From contig JARBES010000131.1 of the NCBI GenBank assembly GCA_030265145.1, forward strand, positions 29,178,671 through 29,201,309: a stretch of 22,639 nucleotides of DNA. Direction: 5' to 3'. Under the pieces are notes generated by a model. It did not search any database, was not told the origin of the DNA, and saw only the letters and a program-made list of their open reading frames with translations. Source of the stretch: Strongylocentrotus pallidus (lineage: Eukaryota > Echinodermata > Echinoidea > Camarodonta > Strongylocentrotidae). Positions 1-12,000 of the stretch are shown piece by piece; position 1 is the stretch's first letter; each line of letters opens with the position of its first letter. The translations under genes and the position numbers were made by a program.

Positions 1-50
1 AGTCAGTGAACCTCTTGAGAGCGAAAGGATCATTCCAAAGGGAGATTACG
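1..50 (+). CDS. Exon 1 (partial): C-terminal end of an Fn3 domain
   Basis: The window opens inside an exon. The frame starting at base 2 reads VSEPLESERIIPKGDY, the typical G-strand end of a titin-type Fn3 domain (the SEP motif followed by a short linker). The exon ends in phase 1 at a good donor, GTATGT, at base 51. The rest of the domain lies upstream of the window. Confidence 0.8.
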
Positions 51-3000
51 GTATGTAGACATTCATGGACATGAGAAGAGATGGATTTTGTTTTGATGAG
101 CTTCATTTTGGAACATAATGATTTAACAAAATACATTGTTGAATAGCATAGGATCCTGATACAGAAGAATTATCATTTTAGATGAAGGAAAAGTTTATGG
201 AATCATTCCCAATATGTCACTTGACTTTCAATATTTTGTTCATAGATCTATTCATGATATATATTTGTATGGTAATGCATTCTAGTGTTTTTAAAGTGAG
301 TTGAAATAGATCATATAAATTGAAATATTTAAGACACCCGGCGTTAATGCCAACAAAAATATTCCATCAAATATAGGCATATTGATGTATCACATTTCGG
401 TATGTCGGTATTATTTGTCACAGTTTTAAGAAGTTAAATCAAACAACACTATATTGTTCCCCTCATGCAGATGTCCCAGACCAACCTGGCAAGATCAAGG
501 TGGATACCATCCAGTCGGACAGCGTCTCCTTGACCTGGTCCAGACCTCAGAGAGATGGTGGCGCTCCTGTCACTGGATACATCGTGGAGAAGCGCGAGAG
601 AGGCCAGCCAGAAGCCGGATGGAATAGGACGAGTTACAAACCCGTCATGGATACAACTCTCAGGGTTCCACGCCTGTCCGAAGGCAAGGAATATGAGTTC
701 CGCGTCAGTGCTGTCAACAAGGCTGGTATGAGTACTCCTGTAGCAACTGCAGCTCCTGTTGTAGTGGAGAGACCATCTTGTAAGTATTCAAATTCAAGAT
801 TCAAGATTCAACTAAGGTTTTATTCATGACTTGTCAAAAAGTCCAAAGACTAAAAATGCAAGTTTACATCAACCATACATTCATATGTACATATATATAA
901 AGATAACATAGCAAATGGAAACAAATATATAACAATGAATAAATGTTTAAATCAAAACATTATAGTACTAACAACAAAAACAAAAAAATATATATATATT
1001 TGCATCCTTTGCTGTTAGTCGTGTATCATTTCACGTTTATGCTATTATTTTTACAACGACAGTGTTTAATTATTTTCATTTGTTTTGCAATATTATTGAA
1101 TAAATCACATGAATGAAATCTCTCTTGTAAAATGAAGAAAATAATGCTTCTTCTGTATGATTTTCCCCCTCATTACAATAATCCTCTTTTCAAAAATCAT
1201 TTTGTTCCATCCAGTGATCAAACATGATTTATTTCTGCATAGACACATGTAACTGATCAATCTCTTTAACACTTGAAATGAATATCACAATTGAAAATTA
1301 TAAGGCTATGAAGACTTAATTTTCTCTCTTTTAAAACCTCAATTTTCAGATGCACCAAAGATAGATCTTGGATCACAATTCCGTGACGTTATCACCGTCC
1401 GTGCAGGTACCCTCTTCCATCTCGACGTCCCAATCTCGGGCACACCTACCCCTACAGTCGCATGGCTGATAGAAGATAAGCAGGTTGATGATGGTAGACG
1501 CATCAAGGCTTCTACCACAACATACAGTGCTGTCTTGACAAACAAGGATGCCCGTAGAACAGACAGTGGCACCTACACCATCAAGATCAGCAACAAAGCT
1601 GGCACTGATACTGCGATCATCAGGGTAGCAGTTCTTGGTAAGTTAAAGTGGCAGACAACGTAGCATTGTGCAAGTCCCCTTCAACAGAGCTTCTTGTTTC
1701 TTTATTAATCATAGAATTGTGATGGGTAAAAAGAGATAGAATTTGCGCTTGTGTGTGTGAGTGTGCGTGTGCATATCGGGTATTTTGATGATGCCACATA
1801 CCAAAGTGGAAAGTATGATTTTGAATTTTACTCATTCAATTAAAGAATTCCATTTACGGTATCCAAAGCATATCGTCACGAATTATGAGGAAGATGAACA
1901 TGAAGAAGTTTATTTAATAATAATTTTGGGGTTCGAAGACATACTACTTTAAATTTTCCTTAATCATTAAAGTGCATTGCAGTCTTTTCACTTTTCTTGA
2001 TGCATTTGCTTTGCAGACAAGCCATCAGCTCCCGAAGGACCCATCAAGGTTACAAGCATCACTTGCGACTCTGTCACGCTGGCATGGGAGCCACCCAAAG
2101 ACGACGGTGGTGCTGACATCACTGGATACATCTTGGAGAGACGAGAACCAGACCAATTCCGCTGGACCAGAGTGACATCCACACTGTCCAGTCCCCGCTA
2201 TGCTGTGACAGGACTGAAGGATGGCAGGAGTTACTTGTTCCGCGTCAGAGCCATCAGCAAGTACGGAGAGAGTGAACCACTTGAGACAGAGGCAGCCATT
2301 TTGATCAAGAGTGCCTTTGGTAAGGATCCATCCTGTTTTGTATTTAATATGTGTGTGTATATCTTCGGTTATAGGAACTTAATACTCAACATTCAGATAA
2401 GATCATGAAATACATGTCGTTCCCTTTTAAAAGGAATCTTAACACCTAATTTATAATTCTTCAAAATTGAATTTTCTTCTCCTTCAGAAAAACCTCCAGC
2501 TCCAGGCGTTCCTAAAGCCTCCAACGTCACGGATGACAGTATCACATTGTCATGGCAACCGCCTCACAGTGATGGAGGAGCTGAGATTCACAACTATATC
2601 CTTGAGATCAAGGAGACCAGAGGAACAAGGTGGTTGAGAGCTACAAGGAAACAGCTCAAGAGTCCGAACTTCAGGGTGACTGGACTGTCAAAGGGAAGGG
2701 AGTACGAGTTTAGGGTGGCGGCCGAAAACGAGGCAGGCCTTGGCGCATTCAGCAAAACATCCGCACCCATCGTCTCCAAGACACCAATCGGTAGGAAAAC
2801 TGAAGAATTATTATGACAACATTATGAGATTCAAGACTAAAAAGGATCTATAATATTCTTGTTGAGCCATTTGAGTGTCATCAAATAATAATTCAAATAA
2901 GTGCGATTTATCATTTTTTAAAGTTTAGTCATTGTAATAACTGACAATTACATCGACGCATATTATTATTTTATTTGGCCTGTGTGCTGTAAAAGTTAGT

Positions 3001-6000
3001 CTATTAACAGTTGGAAGAAAGATTGAGAAATATATATCCAAGGCATTTTCAATGAACAGATTCCTATGATGACTGTCTTTTTCTAAATTTGTATCTTCCT
3101 TAATTTTCAGAACTTGCCGAGTTCATCGAGCCCCTCAAGGACGTCTCCGCAAAGGCGGGCAAGATAGTTACCTTGGAATGCCGCATCTCCAACCCCAATG
3201 CAGAAGTCAAGTGGATGAAGGATGGCTTCCAAATATTCGGGCACGACCGCGTCAATGAGATCAAAGAGGGTCAACGTCGTGCTATCACCCTCCGCAATGT
3301 AGGGGACAGGGATACCGGCAAGTACTCTTGCGAGTGCGGAAAGCAATCGACCTCTTGCTGGCTCTCTGTGACAGGTTCGTCCAAAACAGTACACTCTTTA
3401 TTAGTCTAGAAACGAATATTGATGACGATGGTATTATTGAAGTATTAAGCAAAAATGAAAATTACTATAAATTTGTAATTCCTTTCAATATTTTTATAAC
3501 AAAGAACTTGGGACTTGTTGTATCGGTATTTTGATACATCTGAGTAGAAAATAGTGTAAAGAGTGGTAACTGCCAAGATTGCCTTGTTGTGTCAGGTATG
3601 CTGTTTTTTCAGAGGTCTTTATAAAAGATGTTGTTGTATTTCCATCTCTTATCTCAAGATGTTTGGTAAGTGCATTACAAGTATAATAAACTGTAACCTC
3701 TTAATTTCTACTCCTCATTCACACAGCACCGCCCACAATTGATGTCAAAGCATACAAGGACGTTGTCGTCGTCAAAACGGGCAACACACTGCGCCTGCTT
3801 GTGCCATACACAGGATGTCCTTCCCCCAAGGTGGAATGGCATCGCCATGACGCCCGTATCAGTGAGGACACCAGGACACACATAGAGACCCGTGACAACC
3901 GCACGCAGATAACCATCAGGAACGTTGTTCGTGGTGACACTGGCAAGTTCAGCATTACGCTGACCAACGAGGCTGGACAAGAGACTGCAATCATCCGCGT
4001 AAACGTCATTGGTATGAACAAAGTTGTCTCCATCATAAGTTTTGCTAAGTGTATTTGGAGTAGCATATTAACGTATATAAAATTACAATACTCCTAAATA
4101 CACAATGAATAAAACCATTCTGAAGTATTATAGTAAAGTACATGCTTTCTAGAGATGATAATGAGGATGGGGTTAGTGCGGAGGTAATAATTATAGAGAT
4201 AACATTAACCGAAATTGATAATATCTTTATTATACATCATATGCTATTTCAATTCTTTGGCTGCTTAGATGTATTTAAATCTTCCAACTCTAAGGTTTTT
4301 ATAAACTAATGTAAAAAAATGTACCCCATCTGTTTATGATGCTGAAAGAAATGTTGATGATCAACAAAAATAGCATTTAAAACGTTGTACCTCTACTTCT
4401 GTAAAATATTATAGACGTACCTGGCCCACCAATTGGCCCACTGAAGATCACCGATGTCGGCCGACACTGTGTAAGCTTGTCTTGGGAGCCTCCTAAGGAT
4501 GATGGCGGTTCTCCCATCCAGTCCTATACCGTCGAACAGCGTGAGGCAAATCGTAGGATGTGGACCTCGGTCTCCAACTACGTGTCCCATGTTCCGTTCA
4601 CGGTCTCCGGACTGAGTGAGAAAGTGGAGTACGAGTTCCGCGTATGCGCAGAGAACATCAATGGAGTTGGACCACCGCTTCACGGCATTGAACCTGTGGT
4701 CATTGTGGCTCCTTATTGTAAGTTTGGATGTCTTATTTTCAAATCAAGAAGGCTTATATATATAACATTTGTACCGTATGTCAACCTTTAGTCGCGGAGA
4801 CTTTTCTTTTTAATTATATTAATTATTCTAAGATAAATTGTGATCATTATAAATTCTGTAAACATATGTTTGTATATACTAATTTACATGTACCATTGAA
4901 AGTACATTTCTATACGTGATCACAGTGATATATCAAAGGAAAATAAACCCTATTTTATAGAGTTCATAATTTTTTATATTACTTCTGCAAATCTGTTGGG
5001 ATATTGAGTCGCTTGAAACCATCCAAATGGGAAATAAAATCCACGATTTAATTTTTCTGTTTGTATCATCTTTCATCACAATTGTGTTCCCTTTATCCCT
5101 CCAGCTGTGCCCACACCACCTGGCAAGCCTGAGATCAGCAATGTCCAGCGTGACCGCATGACACTGACCTGGTCAGAGCCCAGCCACGATGGTGGCAAAG
5201 CCATCCAAGGGTACATCATCGAACGGCGGGAGAACTTCAGCAAACAGTGGAACCGGGTCAACCGCGACCTCATCAAGGATACAACGTTTACGATCAAGGG
5301 CCTCACAGAAGGCAATAACTACGAGTTCCGTATCAGTGCTGTCAATGACACTGGCATCGGTAACCCAAGTGAAGTCTCTGCACCGCCTAAACTTGCCAGA
5401 TCCCCTGCAGGTAGGATAAACCAAAGACATCATCTTAAAAACATATATAGACAGCAGTACTACTTCTTATGTTTTTACTGACTACAACATTTAAAATGCT
5501 CGAACGCTTAAAATATTGTTATTCTAATATCAGTGAAAATGTTAAACTCTTGTTTTCATCTTATTAGAGGTAAAGGGCTCATCTTTTAAAAATATTTATC
5601 AGATTTATCATGCCAGATTGTATTTTTTGTTCTATTGAGGCATTGAAATATAATACTATACTAGTATAAAGAAAAAAAATCTTATGATTAAGGAGTAAGC
5701 TGTCTTTTGTCTTGTAAGAATACGCTTTGAATGGACTTGAATCTTTTTACCACGAATACTTCTAGAGGAACAAAGAGCTATACATAAAAACTAAGTTCAT
5801 TTTTACTAATTCTTTTTATTTCCTTTTACCCTATATGTTGTAATGATTATTTCAATGTTACAATGTAAAATGTAGAATGGGTAGCTGTCATCGCCATTAA
5901 AAATATCCAATGCTGAAAAAACCCGCAATTATATTTACGGAACTTCCCATGCATGTTTAGATAATCTGGTTTAAGATTTGATAGAAGCCCGAATCCGCTC

Positions 6001-9000
6001 ATTATTGTTACGCGATGAATGGAAATAATAAGGTGCCAGACAGTCTTTTGACAACCTTACAGCTCATGATCTTCAGTAAAAGGATTATTGCCAAAGGGGT
6101 GCCATGTCAAAACATTATTTGATCAATGCCGTTATATGCCTGAGTGCTTCGCTCGAATAAGTATACTTTGTACCTAACTGTTTGGTGTTTCAGTGATACA
6201 AAGTTCGCGATTGGAGCTACCTGAATAAAGCTGTCAAAAGCTGTTGTGATCAGTTCTTAATGTTCTTTTGATTGACATGAACTTGAACCTTAAGATGTTA
6301 CATTTCAATGGAGTATATTTGGTTTCTGGATACACTACGAAGTAATTTCAGTTCAGCAGTAGTTATTTTAGCATGACTTTTTAATTTGTACACAGTGAAA
6401 GTTTCCAACACATTTCCACATGTACGTGCTTGAATATTGTTATGAAATCTACTGGTATTTTCAATATTGCACTACCGATTCATTATATTCCAAACACCAG
6501 CAAGTGATTTTGTTTTTGATTATGGAAAAGAATTCTGTAAGAGAAAATAATGGTCTCAAAGTTCAAATCTCTCTCTCTCCTTTTGCAGGCCGACCTACAC
6601 CACCCGGTGCTCCCATCATCGGGGACATCACCGCGACCTCGGTCAGCCTCTCCTGGTCAGCACCTTCGACAGACGGTGGTAGCGAGATCACACACTACAT
6701 CGTGGAGCGCAGACTCAGAGGCTCCTATATGTGGACCGACAGAACGGTGGTCCATGACACAAGCTGCTCTGTCAATAATCTTGTCGAGGATAAGGAGTAC
6801 ACATTCAGGGTGACGGCTGTAAATGCTGCCGGCAATGAGAGCGACCCGAGCAGGGCTTCAGAGTCATTTGTAGCCGAATCACAGCTGCGTAAGTAAAATG
6901 TCTGACAGAGAAAAATGAATATATTTCATATTCTCGACTATCGTATATTTGAAGTATAATTTTTTCAATTATATTTCGAGCCTTACAGATATAATATGAA
7001 AGATTACCAATTTGATGTATAGAATTTTAACCTAAAATGAACAATAAATTAGCAAACAAGAATATTATTTCCCAGTATGTTCTTGTCCATTTATATATTG
7101 TCAAAAGTTTTTAAATAATCGAGTCACCGATGAGATAAAAAATCACAGCAAGCTAGTAGTTCCAGTATGAATTAATATATTATAATATTTGTTCAGCAAC
7201 ACAATTGATGACACTTACCCCAACGTTGTGAAAGGATCAATTCGATCTTGAGTTATTTTCGGTCAATAAACCCATTCTTACTAAACTCTTTGAAGCGTGT
7301 AAATTGGACTTTGAACCGGTGATTCACTTAAAAAGGTCTTGGGGTTTAAACACAAAGACAGTCAGCTGGAAGTATTATTTGCTCCTTCATTTTTTTCCAT
7401 TCATCTGTACTTGTTGACATTTTACACAAAAGGCTAGTTTGCCCTTTCAAAGTTTGTAAGACAACTCCCCTTGTATCTATAAAAAATGCAGCTTCTTAAA
7501 CCATTTGCGAAGTATTTATTTTAATGACATGCAGTATGCAATAGTCTACGACAGATTAAACAAAAACTTGGCATGTAACTGTCAGCGCAACTCTATGATG
7601 AGAGGTTACTATTTTATCAATTTCACATGTTTTTGTGTAACTAATTATTATCTTAAAATTTTATTTTCTTTCAAGCCAGTGAGCTTCAAACTATTTTTTG
7701 ATCATGTAATGGTGATTTTACCGATAATTCACCATACTTTGCCTCTTTTCCTGACAATTGTTTACTAGTAATTGACCGTACTTTTTCTTTTTCCTGACAG
7801 CTGGAGCAGCTCCATCGATCCTGATAGAGATCCAGAATGCTATGGTCGCTGAGGGACAGACTGGCATGTTTATGTGCAAGATCTCTGGCTCTCCAAAACC
7901 AAAGGTTTCCTGGTAAGAGTTAGGCATTACTTAAAATATACGTAATTATGTTTATCAGTGTGCAATCAGTTTCCATATTTGGTATCAATTATTCAGCTTC
8001 ATGTTGTTCACCATGTATAGGCCTAAATATGAATCCGGCACTTTATGTCGGGTAGAAACATAAACTTCATTTACATAAGATTTTTGTAAATTTTTAGTGA
8101 GGGCGATGTTTGTGGCAACTTTAGCGAAACTTTAGCGAATGCAACAAATCAGTAATATGATTCAAATATTTCCTGCAGCATTTAAAACTTTGAAAAGCTT
8201 GACTAAATCAAAACTCAAAAAAAAAATGTGCTGGCCAAATTTCCTAATCAAAATTACCTAATCAAAAGAGTCTCTGCAGTATTTCAAAACATAGTCTAGC
8301 TCAGTGAATATTCTAGAGGATTAAATGCTATAATTTCTTTATGTCTCTTCTCAGGATTCATCATGGTAAGGAGCTGGTGACTGGTAGGAAGCACAACATT
8401 GTAGAAGATAACGGTGTCTTCAAGATCGTTGTCATGTCGGTGACCGACTATGAGACAGGCATGTACACCATCATTGCCAAGAATAAGCATGGCTCAGTAA
8501 GATCATCTGCTGAGCTCCTCATCCAGAGTAAGTGAACTTTTGACTTTTTAGGAATTGTTTAAAGCCCCACTGCACTACTTATAGCTACTTCCGCCCTCTA
8601 TATAGCAAACAATGCCTAATCGGTGACCATTTGTCCCCCATGATCCTCTTTTTCTTATGTTAATTGAGAGCTTATTTGATGAGATAACCACCTGTCAGTG
8701 ACCATGCAGGGAGGTATAATCCCTCCTGGCCAAACTAGTGCGGTGGAGCTTTAACTGTCTCAATCTCTTTCAGTTTGAAAGATTTTACTTATTGGTCAGC
8801 TATAGATTCACATATCATTTTTGTTTAATTTAAGAGTTTACTTTATTAAGAATTGTTATCAAATTAATAACTTGATTATTCTTGTTATCAGATAACATTA
8901 GACTACTTTGTTTGAAGAGTTGAGATCCTAACGAAAAAAATAGCAATATTTCTATGATATAGTCGATAAGGCTTGAATATTCAATGTATTCTGTTGAAGA

Positions 9001-12000
9001 TTTCAGTTAGCGGTATTTTAAATGTTGGCTCCTCAGTTGTATAACGAGTCATTGTGTAAGTCGTCACTTTGTTTACCTAGATATTCTAACTAACATCTGT
9101 GGGTCCTTGGGTTGCCTACGATGTATTGTCTTATTCATTCAATCAAAAATACTTTTATGAAATCAACTCATGGCAATATGAATTCCCTTCTGTACTGCCT
9201 TTAAAAGTCTTGTTGTCTTCGCGATTGTGTTTATTGCTTGACCCTAGGTCATATATCTGTATAATAATGAAAACAATATGACTGAATTGCCTTAAATCTA
9301 ATCCAAAAAAAAAATTATCTGTCAATATCAGGACCACCTAAGCTAAGCCTTGACCGCCATCTCCAAGATCTGTCGGTCAGAGCTGGACAGGAGATCCACA
9401 TTCCGGTGACATTGACCTACGGAACACCCAAACCTACATTCACATGGCGAAGACACGACGGTGAAGAGTTGGATACACGTGGTCGCTACAGGTAATACAA
9501 CAATGTTGTACCCTTCGAGGAAGATTCCCCGATGTATTGAACATGTTTTAAATTTTAATGGAATTAAATATAAACGCGCTAGCTCTGTTTGTAGACATCG
9601 TAGAAAGTATGTACTTATGTTTTGGTTGAAGAATGATTTGTATAAAAATAAGTCTTTCTGAAAGTCATGAAAGTGAAATGTAGAAATCCTAATAGAACAG
9701 TGACTGGTCCGGCATTGGCGGGAATACCTCAAAAATATCCGAAGGATATATGAAAAGATATACATGAATTGTTATCATCAGTTCATCACGTTATAGTTTT
9801 GTATAGTCAGTATAACGCGGCGGTAAATGATATGTAGGCAGAATAGAGAACTTTGGAATATTTAAAGTTTATTCCATCGATTGATAGAAATAATTGATTT
9901 GCATTGACTCTAGTTTTTAACTAAAAAGATGATTTCATCCATGGAAATGTAAACGTTCCCTCTTACAGCACCAAAGAGCAAGGACGTGTTCATGACTTTG
10001 AACTTCCTGATCTGGGAGGGAACCGATACCCCCTCTCAGGTTTCTACACGCTCAAGACAGAGAAGCTACTGAGAGAATCCGGATGCGGCACAACCTGGGC
10101 AAACAATAACTTACTGTCTTCAAAGAAACTGAGGCATAGACACAGTTCTTTTTTTCTATTATTCCATGTTCTTGTTGCTGCATATTTCACCATATTTATC
10201 CAATGTTCAGTTTCATCTAATAAACAATGATATGAAGAGATTTTGAACAACTAATGTCGCCATGGGATTTTTGAAATATTTATTCTCTGTCATTTCCCTT
10301 CCTGCTCTTTGTTTTTTTGCAAATTTCTCAAGTTACATGGGTTCACTGTCTCTACAGGAAGGACGTGATTGAACACGTTCACTCTTTTAGAGTCCTACTG
10401 CAATTATAAAAAACATTATTATCATAAAAAATCATTGGAAATTCAATTCGGTCACATGACTATTTATGCAGTTAATCTCTTTTAAATCTGATCATTGGTT
10501 TCATCAAGCTCTCTTCATATCAACGGACATGCCTTATGATTATATGTTGTTTTGCTTAAGATGCTAATCTAATAACATTATCTATTCCATTTTACAGGCT
10601 GATATATGCTGCCATCATGGGCTACACTAATGCAATAACTCGAGTTTTTTATCATTATTTAACGCTATTTGTTTATCATTTTGTTTTGTAGAAAAAACAG
10701 AGTTTACAAACGTATTTATTGGTATAAAGACCTAACAAAATAATAGTTATCAATTTTGTGAAAACATTATCCAAATTCTTGTTCTGTCTACTTTGAATAC
10801 AGTGGGCATGAACAAGCTATCAAATGTTGCAGATTATATTTCATGTTAGATTGTTTCATGTGTTTCAAATATTCAGAAAATGGAAATATGTTTGTAAACT
10901 CCATGAGTTTGATTCAAATTAATTCAGTTATATATAATCTGACCATTTTCTTCAGATAATTGGCGTACTAATTATGATGGCTTAAACATATTCCTTAGCA
11001 TTAAAACGTTTGTATGGCAGACTCTATTTTCTGTTGATAACAGATTTGCAGTTTATGTTTTATAAATCATTCAAAGCATTAACCAGCTTTTGATATATAG
11101 ATATATTGAACTTTACATTTATTTGAACATTTACATATACCACTCTAACTCTTTATTCTTAGAGCAGATTTTATGTGCTATATTTTATTATGTATGTGCA
11201 ACATAAATAGTCTGACAATAAATCATTTCATCTTGTAAAATATAGGTGCATGTTTCGTAAATCACACTACATACAGATACAATTCATTTACATCTTTCAG
11301 ATTTGTAATTTATGGATTTGACATGTTGGTGTTAGTAAAGATTGTGTTTATCAATAATACATGTATAGAACATTTTTAGTATACATTTGTATAGTCATAT
11401 TATTTAAATGTTTTTATATCTATATATTTTGCAATTTGAAATGCAAAGCAAATCTGCAAATTAATAAAATGTTTTGCACCTCCAGATTGACAGAAAGAAG
11501 AAATAAATACTTGAGATTCTAGAATACCTGGTGTTAGGACATTCGAAATACAATTAGAAATTTAGCATATATTAATTTCTATTTTCTTAAAATTGTGAGA
11601 AATTCTCAGAAGTTTGAAAGATAATTATTATATACAAAATTTCACCTGCTTCCATTTTTTTGAAATCGGGAAGGCATATTTCGAAAAGTTTGTTGAGTAT
11701 GAATGAATGTAAAAAATAATTTTGGGTAAATGTTAGTATACAGGAATGTTACATTTTAGTGTAGAGTAATGATGAATGATAAATGCTTACAGTCTGATAT
11801 CAAAGCTTATTTCAAGCATGATTTCTTTGTAAAATATAAACTGATCAAGCATTTGTTAATGGATGAAACAAGTATTGAATGAAAACATGCATTTTTCATT
11901 ACAAAGTTTACTTGGCTGTTTTCAAAAGTTGGGCTGTTTTGACATATTCATCGCAGAAAAGTAGACTGTGAAATTAGAATCGGCTGCAGAAGTTTACAGT

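Noticed and set aside
1745-1776. TG-rich run (TGTGTGTGAGTGTGCGTGTG) in intron 3, considered as a splicing regulator (CELF/TDP-43-type binding) or a Z-DNA site.
   Set aside because: Short, imperfect and frequent in animal introns; no evidence of function.
6194-6229. Acceptor-like gtttcag in intron 9, followed in frame by 11 codons, a TAA stop and an overlapping AATAAA, like a small alternative terminal exon.
   Set aside because: Too short, no domain similarity, and both signals are common in AT-rich introns.
6420-6588. Open frame extending exon 10 upstream to an ATG at 6420, as an alternative start.
   Set aside because: The peptide there is AT-driven and unrelated to any domain, while a strong acceptor at 6588 fits the phase of the preceding exon.
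8102-8140. Small direct repeat AACTTTAGCGA twice in intron 11.
   Set aside because: An 11-base pair of copies is a minor local duplication with no further structure.
9343-9765. A 140-codon minus-strand open frame over exon 13 and the start of intron 13.
   Set aside because: It overlaps an Ig exon in antisense, shows no domain, and its composition is that of a shadow frame.
10358-10409. A second acceptor-like site (ctacag at 10352-10357) followed in the exon-13 frame by KDVIEHVHSFRVLLQL and a stop, sharing AAGGACGTG with the candidate exon at 9969.
   Set aside because: Only 17 codons, low coding quality, and a 9-base match can arise by chance. It could be a relic of exon duplication, but nothing else supports it.
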